This document shows, piece by piece, positions 1 to 5,986 of a stretch of DNA of 6,410 nucleotides. Within the stretch, counting starts at the first letter, position 1. Each line of letters begins with the position of its first letter. The translations under genes were made by a program, and so were the position numbers. This stretch comes from Sulfuritalea sp. (GTDB lineage Bacteria > Pseudomonadota > Gammaproteobacteria > Burkholderiales > Rhodocyclaceae). The stretch covers positions 1 to 6,410 of the forward strand of contig JAPLRA010000106.1 in NCBI GenBank assembly GCA_026399445.1, in the 5' to 3' direction. The notes beneath the pieces were generated by a model that did not search any database, was not told the DNA's origin, and saw only the letters and a list, made by a program, of their open reading frames with translations.

Positions 1-1
1 G

Positions 2-547
2 CTGATCGCGGTGGTGTATCGCCTTTGGCGGCCTTCGCAACTGGCGCCGATCCTGACCTCGACGCTGCGCGAATCGACCATGCTGATGTTCATCATCGGC
101 ATGTCGCTGCTCTACTCCTATGTCATGAGCTACCTGCACATTTCGCAAAGTGCGGCGGAGTGGATCGTCGGCCTCGCGCTGTCGAAATGGCTGCTGCTGA
201 CCGTAATCCTGCTGATGGTGATGGTGCTCGGCTTCTTCCTGCCGCCGGTGTCGATCATCCTGATGACCGCGCCGATCATCCTGCCGCCGTTGAAGGCCGC
301 CGGCTTCGACCTGATCTGGTTCGGCGTGGTGATGACCATCGTCATGGAGATGGGCCTGATCCATCCACCGGTGGGGCTCAACATTTTCGTGATCAAGAAC
401 ATCGCGCCGGACATTCCGCTCAAGGATGTGATCTGGGGCGTGATGCCTTTCCTCGGCCTGATGTTCGCCGCCATCTTTCTCTGTTGTTTCTTCCCCGGCA
501 TCGCCACCGCCTTCCCCGATGCGGTGATGGGGATCTCGACCAAGTAA
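2..547 (+). CDS. dctM: TRAP transporter large permease, DctM family (3' part; possibly a malonate/dicarboxylate transporter, MatM-like)
   Basis: This is the C-terminal 181 residues of an integral inner-membrane protein; the start lies left of the window, and a full DctM subunit is usually a little over 400 residues. Seen: an open frame from the first bases with several long hydrophobic segments, a loop-rich stretch with PPVSIILMTAPIILPP, then GLIHPPVGLNIFVIKNIAP and a last hydrophobic helix before TAA. The PPVGLN-F segment and the following VIWGVMPFL helix are typical of DctM C-termini. Family knowledge: DctM is the sodium-driven translocating subunit that works with a small DctQ subunit and a periplasmic DctP binding protein, both presumably encoded upstream. 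The downstream malonyl-CoA synthetase gene suggests malonate as substrate, as in matPQM systems; that is inference, since the binding protein that sets specificity is not visible. Confidence 0.9.
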   Translation: MIAVVYRLWRPSQLAPILTSTLRESTMLMFIIGMSLLYSYVMSYLHISQSAAEWIVGLALSKWLLLTVILLMVMVLGFFLPPVSIILMTAPIILPPLKAAGFDLIWFGVVMTIVMEMGLIHPPVGLNIFVIKNIAPDIPLKDVIWGVMPFLGLMFAAIFLCCFFPGIATAFPDAVMGISTK

Positions 548-590
548 CGCTCACCATGCCAAGCGCCAGCCGCTGAAGATGAAACACGCG

Positions 591-701
591 AAAGGCGAAT
601 TGAAGGCCCGCCCCTCCCATCCTCCCCTCGCGGGGAGGCTTCTGATCAGCTCGCTTCGCTCGACGAGCACCCGTCGCTCCGAACGAGTTATTTCACGTTA
701 A
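591..701 (+). repeat. Dispersed structured repeat, copy A (about 111 bp)
   Basis: This stretch fills most of the gap between dctM and matB and matches the reverse complement of 4955-5061 along its whole length. Shared blocks in the same order are AAAGGCGAATTG (591-602), GCCCGCCCC (606-614), CCCCTCGCGGGG (624-635), GCnCGCTnCGCnCG (649-662) and TTTCACGTTAA (691-701). It holds a perfect 7-bp hairpin at 621-638 (CCTCCCC, loop TCGC, GGGGAGG) and a second imperfect palindrome at 649-668. The right end lies 5 bp before the matB start codon. It has no coding capacity. No T-tract follows the hairpin, so a classical intrinsic terminator is not supported. Confidence 0.8.
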
Positions 702-706
702 TCGTC

Positions 707-2233
707 ATGAACGCAAATCTCTACGCACTGCTCGCATCGCATTTTCCGAAAGATCCGGCCGCTGCTTGCATGATTCTGCCCGACGGCCGGGTGTGGACCT
801 ACGGCGACGTCGAGCGCGCCTCGGGGCGCTTGGCCAACCTGATCGTGGCGCTGGGTTTGAAGCCCGGCGACCGTGTCGCGGCGCAGGTCGAAAAGACCCC
901 GGAATCGCTGGTGCTCTACCTTGCCGCGATTCGCGCCGGCATGGTTTTCCTGCCGCTCAACCCGGCCTATCAGCGCCACGAACTGGAGTTCTTTCTCGGC
1001 GATGCGAAACCCGGCCTGTTCGTCTGCCGGCCGCAGCAGCGGGCGCTGGCTGAGGAGCTGTCGGCCGAGGCGGGCGTGCCCCACGTTCTGGAGCTTGATG
1101 ATCACGGCTGCGGTTCGCTGATCGATGCCGCGACACCGCAGTCCGACGCCTTCGCCACCGTAGTGCGAACCACCGCCGATCTCGCCGCGATCCTCTACAC
1201 CTCGGGCACTACCGGGCGTTCCAAGGGCGCGATGCTGACGCACGGCAACCTCGCTCACAACGCGAGGACGCTGCATGCCTACTGGCACTTCCAGCCCGGC
1301 GACGTATTGCTGCACATGCTGCCCATCTTTCATGTGCACGGTTTGTTCGTCGCCTGCCATTGCGTGTTGCTGAATGGTTCGGCGATGTTCTTCGAGTCGA
1401 AGTTCGATATTGGCCGCGCCATGAAACTGCTGCCGCAATCGACGGTGTTCATGGGTGTGCCGACCTACTACGTGCGCCTGCTGCTCGATGCCGCCTTCGG
1501 TCGCGAAACCTGCCGCAACATCCGGCTATTTGTCTCCGGTTCGGCGCCGCTGTTGAAAGAAACCTTTGACGAATTCAAGACGCGCAGCGGCCATACGATT
1601 CTGGAACGCTACGGCATGACCGAGGGCGGCATGTTCACCTCGAATCCATATGAAGGAGAGCGGCGCGGCGGCACGGTGGGCTTTCCGTTGCCGGGGACCT
1701 CGTTGCAGATAGTCGGCGCTGGCGGTGCGGCGGCAAAGCCCGGCGCGGTCGGGCAGATACAGGTCAAGGGCGACAATGTCTTCGTCGGCTACTGGGGCAT
1801 GCCCGAGAAGACCAAAGAGGAGTTCACCGCCGACGGCTATTTCAAGACCGGCGACATGGGCAGCGTCGATGCGGAGGGTTACGTCACGATCAGCGGCCGT
1901 TCGAAGGATCTGGTCATCACCGGCGGACTCAACGTGTATCCGAAGGAGATCGAGGAGCTGATCGATGCCATGCCGGGCGTGGTCGAGTCGGCGGTGATCG
2001 GCCTGCCGCATCCCGATTTCGGCGAGGCCGTCACGGCGGTGGTGGTGTGCCAGAAGAATGCCGCCGGCGCTGCCCTGACCGAGTCCGGTATCATCGCTGC
2101 CATCAAGCACAAGCTGGCGAATTTCAAGGTGCCCAAATGGGTCTATCTGGTCGACGAACTGCCGCGCAACGCCATGGGCAAGGTACAGAAAAATGTGCTG
2201 CGGAAAAACTATTCGCCGATGACCCCTCGCTGA
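707..2233 (+). CDS. matB: Malonyl-CoA synthetase (MatB-type, ANL/AMP-binding superfamily)
   Basis: A cytoplasmic enzyme of 508 residues, close to the usual ~500 for MatB. It would activate malonate (possibly methylmalonate) with ATP and CoA to malonyl-CoA through an acyl-adenylate. Seen, in order: phosphate-binding loop YTSGTTGRSKG (about 164-174), the LPIFHVHGL segment (205-213), SGSAPL (277-282), the A5 motif ERYGMTE (300-306) followed by TSNPYEGERRGGTVGFPLPG as in MatB proteins, TGD (381-383), the hinge region GRSKDLVITGGLNVYPKEIE (397-416) and the C-terminal PRNAMGKVQKN with predicted catalytic Lys492. In studied MatB enzymes this lysine is an acetylation target; whether that holds here is unknown. 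The residue after YGMTE is Gly rather than the Thr I recall for many MatBs. ATG at 707 gives the expected N-terminus; no strong Shine-Dalgarno is visible. First gene of the block. A different small-acid acyl-CoA synthetase remains possible. Confidence 0.87.
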   Translation: MNANLYALLASHFPKDPAAACMILPDGRVWTYGDVERASGRLANLIVALGLKPGDRVAAQVEKTPESLVLYLAAIRAGMVFLPLNPAYQRHELEFFLGDAKPGLFVCRPQQRALAEELSAEAGVPHVLELDDHGCGSLIDAATPQSDAFATVVRTTADLAAILYTSGTTGRSKGAMLTHGNLAHNARTLHAYWHFQPGDVLLHMLPIFHVHGLFVACHCVLLNGSAMFFESKFDIGRAMKLLPQSTVFMGVPTYYVRLLLDAAFGRETCRNIRLFVSGSAPLLKETFDEFKTRSGHTILERYGMTEGGMFTSNPYEGERRGGTVGFPLPGTSLQIVGAGGAAAKPGAVGQIQVKGDNVFVGYWGMPEKTKEEFTADGYFKTGDMGSVDAEGYVTISGRSKDLVITGGLNVYPKEIEELIDAMPGVVESAVIGLPHPDFGEAVTAVVVCQKNAAGAALTESGIIAAIKHKLANFKVPKWVYLVDELPRNAMGKVQKNVLRKNYSPMTPR

Positions 2234-2235
2234 GG
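2232..2235 (+). promoter_or_regulatory. Ribosome binding site overlapping the matB stop
   Basis: GAGG sits inside and just after the matB TGA, 5 nt before the ATG at 2241. It supports that start for the acyltransferase and suggests translational coupling to matB. Confidence 0.45.
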
Positions 2236-2240
2236 CCGTC

Positions 2241-3105
2241 ATGCTGAACTTCCTGCCGGCGCCGCTGATCGGTTTGATCGCCTCGCTGCTGCTGGCGCTC
2301 AACGCACTGTTCTGGGTGCCGATCCTGCTCTTGTTCGCGATCGTCAAGCTGATCCTGCCCTTCAAGGTCATCCGCCTGCTGATCGATCCGGTGCTGGTGG
2401 TGATTGCCGAGGTGTGGATTTCCTGCAACAGCGGCTGGATGGCGCTGACCCAACGCACCCGCTGGGATGTCGAGGGCATCGCCGGACTCGACCCGCACAA
2501 CTGGTATCTGGTCAACAGCAATCACCAGACCTGGGCCGACATTTTCATCCTGCAACACTTGTTCAACCGCCGCATCCCGCTGCTGAAGTTCTTCATCAAG
2601 GACCAGCTCAAGTGGGTGCCGGTCATGGGCTTGGCCTGGTGGGCGCTGGACTTCCCCTTCATGCGCCGCCACAGCGAGGAGTACCTCCACCCGTCGCGCC
2701 TGCGAAAAGTTTGCCCTGATTCCCACCAGCGTGATGAACTTTCTCGAAGGCACGCGCTTCACGCCAGCCAAGCATCAGCGCCAGCAATCGCCCTATCGCC
2801 ACCTGCTCAAGCCCAAGGCCGGCGGCATCGCACTGGCGCTCAACGCCATGGGCGACCGCTTTCAGGCCATACTGGACGTCACCATCGTCTATCCGGATGG
2901 CGCGCCGAATTTCTGGGAGTTTTTGTGCGGCAAACTCAAGCGTGTGACCGTGCGGGTGCAGATCCTGCCGGTTCCCGAACACCTGATGCACAGTGACTAC
3001 GCGGGCGATGCCGAAGTGCGTGCCGCGTTTCAGCGCTGGGTGCAGCAGCTTTGGCAGGACAAGGACGCACAGATTTCGCGGCTGCTGACCGAGCCAAAAC
3101 CCTGA
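2241..3105 (+). pseudogene. YihG/PlsC-type lysophospholipid acyltransferase, broken by a frameshifting deletion
   Basis: The intact family member is an inner-membrane 1-acyl-glycerol-phosphate-type acyltransferase of about 300 residues. The first part (2241 to about 2687) encodes an N-terminal hydrophobic region and the catalytic HX4D motif in SNHQTWAD (His95, Asp100), then the FIKDQLKWVPVMGLAWWALDFPFMRRHSEEYL block typical of YihG. Homology then jumps to another frame from about 2689: TRRACEKFALIPTSVMNFLEGTRF, with the EGTR substrate motif at 2746-2757, running in frame to TGA at 3103-3105. In YihG about 13 residues lie between YL and TRR; here 1 nt is left, so about 38 nt appear to be missing. 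Translated as it stands, the first frame runs on as unrelated sequence to 2996 (251 residues) and lacks EGTR. A restart at GTG 2731 or ATG 2734 would lack HX4D. Activity is therefore unlikely unless the gap is a sequencing or assembly error. Confidence 0.82.
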
Positions 3106-3109
3106 CACC

Positions 3110-3544
3110 ATGGAATCCCATCTCACGGATATTGCTCGCGTCATACAGTTGGCGGTGGCGCCGGTCTTCCTCCTGACCGCCATCGCGACGCTGATCAATG
3201 CACTCAATACGCGATTGGGGCGGATTGTCGATCGCCGCCGGGTGGTGCAGGAACGCCAGCAGACGCAGACACCTGGCGCAGTCGTGACCGCGGGCGAGGA
3301 AATCGGCATGCTGATAAGGCGCAGCCGGCTGGTCTACCACTCGATATTCTGCGCGGTACTCTCGGCGCTGCTGGTGTGCCTGGTGGTGGCCGGCGCGTTT
3401 CTCGGCGCCTTGCTCGGTGTCGATCTGGCGCGTACCGTCGCGACGCTTTTCATCGCCGCGATGCTGGCCATGATTGCCGGACTCAGCCTGTTTCTGCGCG
3501 AAGTCTATCTCGCGGTTCGGACCGGCACGCACAATCAACCTTGA
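3110..3544 (+). CDS. DUF2721 family membrane protein
   Basis: A 144-residue inner-membrane protein of unknown function. Seen: a hydrophobic segment at about 10-31 ending in the polar motif LNTRLGRIVDRRR (32-44), a charged cytoplasmic-looking loop to about 70, a second hydrophobic segment at about 76-101, a third at about 105-129, and a REVYLA motif after it. This layout, the N-TRLGRIVDR motif and the length fit DUF2721. No catalytic residues can be named. The ATG lies 4 nt after the acyltransferase stop with no clear Shine-Dalgarno, so translation probably depends on coupling to the upstream frame. If so, the upstream frameshift may matter here: ribosomes in the first frame stop at 2996, over 100 nt earlier. 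Confidence 0.85.
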   Translation: MESHLTDIARVIQLAVAPVFLLTAIATLINALNTRLGRIVDRRRVVQERQQTQTPGAVVTAGEEIGMLIRRSRLVYHSIFCAVLSALLVCLVVAGAFLGALLGVDLARTVATLFIAAMLAMIAGLSLFLREVYLAVRTGTHNQP

Positions 3545-4263
3545 GCTTGCGCCACGCACTGGCCACCATTGCGCTTGCTCCCGTGTTGCTGGCCCAGGGC
3601 CGGCGCGTGCGGCGCACGGTGCCCGTGCTGCCCGAACCTGACGGGCCGCGCGAGGGAGAGGCGGGCAGCGGCTTGCCGCTGCGACTACTGATCCTCGGCG
3701 ATTCGGCCGCCGCCGGCGTCGGCGCCAAGACGCAGGACGAGGCACTCTCCGGACAACTCGCCGTATCGCTGGCGCCGACTTTTCGGCTGCGCTGGAAGCT
3801 GCTGGCCTTCACGGGCGCGACCACGGCCGACATGCTGGATCATCTGCAAGGAGTTCCGGTGGAGGCATTCGACGTGGCCGTCACCTCGCTGGGTGTGAAC
3901 GACGTCACCGGACGCGTGTCGTTGACCGCATGGCGCCGCGCACAGCAGGAATTGATCGGCGTGGTGCAATCGCGCTTCGGCGTGCGCCACATCCTGCTTT
4001 CCGGCCTGCCGCCGATGCACCGCTTTCCCGCGCTGCCGCAGCCCCTGCGCTGGTATGTCGGCAGCCGCGCGCGCGATTTCAATCGGGCGCTGGCGAGCGT
4101 GGCGGCGAGCCGTCCCGGCTGCGAGTTCCTCGCCCTCGGCCATGAGATGATGGATGTCTCGGCCATGGCCGGCGACGGCTTCCATCCGGGGCCGCCGATC
4201 TACGCCCTCTGGGCGCGCGAAGCCACGCGCCGTATCGTGCAACGCATGGAGCAGACAGCATGA
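3541..4263 (+). CDS. SGNH/GDSL-family hydrolase (esterase/lipase-like)
   Basis: A serine hydrolase of 240 residues. Seen with a TTG start at 3541: a short hydrophobic N-terminal stretch (about 5-18) followed by RRVRR, which looks more like a membrane anchor or uncleaved signal than a lipoprotein signal. Then block I LRLLILGDSAAAGVG with nucleophile Ser55, block II Gly92 in FTGATTAD, block III SLGVNDVTG with Asn120, and block V GDGFHPGP with Asp212 and His215. All SGNH catalytic positions are present, so it is probably active; the substrate (lipid, acyl ester or polysaccharide O-acetyl) cannot be told. The frame is open upstream to 3376, but that part lies inside DUF2721. TTG overlapping the DUF2721 stop (TTGA) fits the expected family N-terminus and coupled translation. 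Its own stop overlaps the next start (ATGA). Confidence 0.86.
   Translation: MSLRHALATIALAPVLLAQGRRVRRTVPVLPEPDGPREGEAGSGLPLRLLILGDSAAAGVGAKTQDEALSGQLAVSLAPTFRLRWKLLAFTGATTADMLDHLQGVPVEAFDVAVTSLGVNDVTGRVSLTAWRRAQQELIGVVQSRFGVRHILLSGLPPMHRFPALPQPLRWYVGSRARDFNRALASVAASRPGCEFLALGHEMMDVSAMAGDGFHPGPPIYALWAREATRRIVQRMEQTA
4248..4251 (+). promoter_or_regulatory. Ribosome binding site for the glutathione transferase gene
   Basis: GGAG lies 8 nt before the ATG at 4260, inside the 3' end of the SGNH hydrolase gene. It supports the ATGA-overlap start. Confidence 0.55.
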
Positions 4264-4958
4264 TCGACCTCTACTACTGGACTACCCCCAACGGCCACAA
4301 GATCACGATGTTTCTCGAAGAGGCAGGCCTGCCCCATCGCATCGTGCCGATCAACATCGGCAAGGGCGAACAGTTCGCGCCAGACTTCCTCACGATCGCG
4401 CCCAACAACCGGATACCGGCCATCGTCGACAATCAGCCAGCCGACGGCGGTGCGCCCCTGTCTCTGTTCGAATCGGGCGCGATCCTGCTCTATCTGGCGG
4501 ACAAGAGCGGGCGCTTCATTGCATCCGACCTGCGCGGGCGCACCGAAACCATCCAGTGGCTGTTCTGGCAGATGGGCGGGCTCGGTCCGATGGCCGGGCA
4601 GAACCACCACTTCACGCAATACGCGCCCGAGCCGATTCCCTATGCCATCGAGCGTTACGTCAAGGAAACGGCGCGCTTGTATGCCGTGCTGAACAAGCAG
4701 TTGGCCGACCGCGAATTCATCGCCGGCGACTATTCGATTGCCGACATGGCCTGTTACCCGTGGATCGTGCCGCATGAGCGGCAGCGCCAGAACCTGGATG
4801 ATTTTCCCAACCTGAAGCGCTGGTTTGCCGCGATTCGCGAGCGCCCGGCGACGCAGCGGGCCTACGCGCTGGCCAAGGAAATCAATCCGGCGCCGGTGGT
4901 GAATGAAGATGCGAAGCGCATCCTGTTCGGGCAGGACGCGAGTACGGTCAAGCCTTAA
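4260..4958 (+). CDS. yfcG: Glutathione S-transferase family protein, YfcG-like (disulfide-bond oxidoreductase type)
   Basis: A cytoplasmic glutathione-dependent enzyme of 232 residues (E. coli YfcG is about 215). Seen: an N-terminal thioredoxin fold starting MIDLYYWTTPNGHKITMFLEEAGL, with the Thr9/Asn11 pair that YfcG/Ure2-type enzymes use instead of a catalytic Cys or Ser; cis-proline Pro53 in NRIPAIVD; glutathione-binding Glu71-Ser72 in LFESGAILLYLA. The all-helical domain begins with QWLFWQMGGLGPMAGQNHHF (about 99-118) and PIPYAIERY, and has the DYSIADMACYPW folding motif (about 157-168). These blocks match YfcG closely from memory; YghU is the nearest alternative. Family knowledge: YfcG reduces disulfides with glutathione and has little classic transferase activity. 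It is the last gene of the block, and its stop lies inside repeat copy B. Confidence 0.88.
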   Translation: MIDLYYWTTPNGHKITMFLEEAGLPHRIVPINIGKGEQFAPDFLTIAPNNRIPAIVDNQPADGGAPLSLFESGAILLYLADKSGRFIASDLRGRTETIQWLFWQMGGLGPMAGQNHHFTQYAPEPIPYAIERYVKETARLYAVLNKQLADREFIAGDYSIADMACYPWIVPHERQRQNLDDFPNLKRWFAAIRERPATQRAYALAKEINPAPVVNEDAKRILFGQDASTVKP

Positions 4959-5061
4959 CGTGAAACACCGTGTTCGAAGTCTCTGGTAATAGACGCGCGC
5001 AGCGCGCCGACTGGTAACCCCCCGCGAGGGGGGAAGGGGGGCGGGCGACCAATTCGCCTTT
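4955..5061 (-). repeat. Dispersed structured repeat, copy B (about 107 bp, inverted relative to copy A)
   Basis: Read on the - strand it begins with AAAGGCGAATTG (5061-5050), then GCCCGCCCC, a perfect 6-bp hairpin at 5018-5033 (CCCCCC/GGGGGG with a 4-nt loop, TCGC on this strand), a palindromic GCGCGCTGCGCGC stretch (about 4995-5007), and TTTCACGTTAA at the end (4965-4955). All these blocks occur in the same order in copy A. The terminal block contains the TAA stop codon of the glutathione transferase gene (4956-4958). The poly-C/poly-G run differs in length from copy A. Confidence 0.8.
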
Positions 5062-5079
5062 AGTTACGGCCGCTGCGCT

Positions 5080-5102
5080 TAACGCCGATGAGGCCGGCGT
5101 TA
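5080..5102. other. Perfect hairpin between the convergent genes
   Basis: TAACGCCG (5080-5087) pairs perfectly with CGGCGTTA (5095-5102) around a 7-nt loop ATGAGGC. It lies between the + strand block and the - strand tauE gene. No T-tract follows on either strand, so it is not a classical intrinsic terminator, though it could block or trim transcripts. Confidence 0.55.
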
Positions 5103-5109
5103 GCCGCCA

Positions 5110-5136
5110 CTGAAACTTCGTTTTCGCGGGTTTCAG
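5110..5136. other. Inverted repeat in the convergent intergenic region
   Basis: CTGAAAC (5110-5116) and GTTTCAG (5130-5136) form a 7-bp stem around a 13-nt loop. There is no U-tract. Function unknown; it may belong with the neighbouring hairpins as a transcript-end structure. Confidence 0.45.
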
Positions 5137-5145
5137 CTTCGGTGG

Positions 5146-5162
5146 ATGGCACTCGGTGCCAT
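5146..5162. other. Tight hairpin just past the tauE stop codon
   Basis: ATGGCAC and GTGCCAT form a perfect 7-bp stem with a 3-nt loop (TCG). The structure starts 5 nt beyond the stop codon of the - strand TauE/SafE gene. The position suits a 3'-end stabilising or terminating structure, but no T-run follows on the - strand. Confidence 0.5.
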
Positions 5163-5167
5163 GAGCG

Positions 5168-5968
5168 TTAACTCAGCAGGCCGTGCAGCATCTTGCTCGC
5201 CAGCAGGGCGAGGAAGCCGCCGAAGGCGCGCTTTAGCTGCTTCACCGGCAGCTTGTGCGCCAACCTCGCGCCGACCGGCGCCATCATGAAACTGATGGCG
5301 ACGACGCCGATGAAGGCGGGTAGATAGACATAGCCCAGCGAGTATTCCGGCAGGCCGGGGGTCTTCAGGCCGCTGATGATGTAGCCAACGGTGCCGGCCA
5401 CCGCGATCGGAAAGCCGAGCGCCGCGGAGGTGCCGACCGCATGGTGAATCACCACGTTGCAGTACACCATGAAGGGGATGGAGAGGAAGCCGCCGCCTGC
5501 GGCGACCAGGCTCGATACCACGCCGATCAACGTGCCGGCGACGACCATGCCGGCGGTGCCCGGCAGTTGGCTATGGGGCTTGGGCTTGAAGTCGAGAATC
5601 ATCTGCAGCGAGGCGTAATAGACAATCGCTGTGAACACCATCGCCAGCGGGCGGGTCGGCACCCACGTGGCGAGAAATGAGCCCGACAGCGTGCCGATCA
5701 CCAGTCCCGGCGCAAAACTTTTCACGATATCCCAGCGTACCGCGCCGTGTCCGTGGTGGGCACGCATGCTCGCAATCGACGTGAACACGATGGTCGCCAT
5801 CGAGGTGCCGAGCGCCAAGTGCATGCTGTGCTCGACCGGAAAATCCTGTGCCGTGAAAATCATGAACAGCAGCGGGACAATCGTCAGCCCGCCTCCGACG
5901 CCGAACAGGCCCGCGACGAAGCCGGCGAAGATGCCAAGCAGAGGGTAGCTCAGCCACCAAATTGTCAT
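5168..5968 (-). CDS. Sulfite exporter TauE/SafE family permease
   Basis: A 266-residue polytopic inner-membrane protein, the usual length for this family, with about eight hydrophobic helices. Seen: the two-fold internal repeat of the family. GLFGVGGGLTIVP (20-32) with HLALGTSMATIVFTS (50-64) recurs as SSLVAAGGGFLSIP (152-165) with HHAVGTSAALGFPIA (175-189). The His-rich MRAHHGHGAVRWD segment (68-80) follows the first half. Family knowledge: members export or import sulfite, sulfoacetate, thiosulfate-related or other small anions; the substrate cannot be fixed from sequence, and no sulfur-metabolism gene is nearby. Start: ATG at 5966-5968, preceded by GAAAGAGA as ribosome binding site. It begins only 18 nt after the truncated EVE gene and probably shares its transcript. 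Confidence 0.9.
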   Translation of the reverse strand: MTIWWLSYPLLGIFAGFVAGLFGVGGGLTIVPLLFMIFTAQDFPVEHSMHLALGTSMATIVFTSIASMRAHHGHGAVRWDIVKSFAPGLVIGTLSGSFLATWVPTRPLAMVFTAIVYYASLQMILDFKPKPHSQLPGTAGMVVAGTLIGVVSSLVAAGGGFLSIPFMVYCNVVIHHAVGTSAALGFPIAVAGTVGYIISGLKTPGLPEYSLGYVYLPAFIGVVAISFMMAPVGARLAHKLPVKQLKRAFGGFLALLASKMLHGLLS

Positions 5969-5972
5969 GTCG

Positions 5973-5980
5973 TCTCTTTC
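5973..5980 (-). promoter_or_regulatory. Ribosome binding site for tauE/safE
   Basis: GAAAGAGA on the - strand ends 4 nt before the ATG at 5968. It decides the start and lies wholly in the short gap after the EVE stop, so the exporter can be translated independently of the broken EVE frame. Confidence 0.55.
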
Positions 5981-5986
5981 ATTAGT

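Noticed and set aside
621..640. Intrinsic terminator for dctM
   Set aside because: The stem is strong and GC-rich but is followed by CTTCTGATC instead of a T-tract. It is explained as part of the repeat, though a Rho-dependent or partial role is possible.
698..1438. Long - strand open frame (246 residues) opposite matB
   Set aside because: Its Gln/Arg/His-rich composition is typical of the antisense of a high-GC gene, and it lies wholly over well-conserved matB motifs.
2685..2735. Programmed ribosomal frameshift in the acyltransferase
   Set aside because: There is no slippery heptamer or following pseudoknot at the switch point, and about 13 conserved residues are missing as well. Frameshifting alone would not restore the protein.
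3376..3540. Upstream extension of the SGNH hydrolase frame to an earlier start
   Set aside because: The extra residues would overlap the third hydrophobic segment of DUF2721 in another frame and are Arg-rich without family resemblance. TTG at 3541 gives the expected N-terminus and a stop/start overlap.
2936..3745. Long - strand open frame (269 residues) opposite the acyltransferase, DUF2721 and SGNH genes
   Set aside because: It spans three + strand genes with clear family motifs and itself has an Arg/Ala-rich, low-complexity composition. It is an antisense shadow.
5077..5105. Integron attC-like site (GCTTAAC ... GTTAGCC)
   Set aside because: The left half fits RYYYAAC, but the right half does not fit GTTRRRY at the last purine. 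The total span of about 29 bp is well below real attC sites and there is no internal pair of boxes. A simple hairpin explains it.
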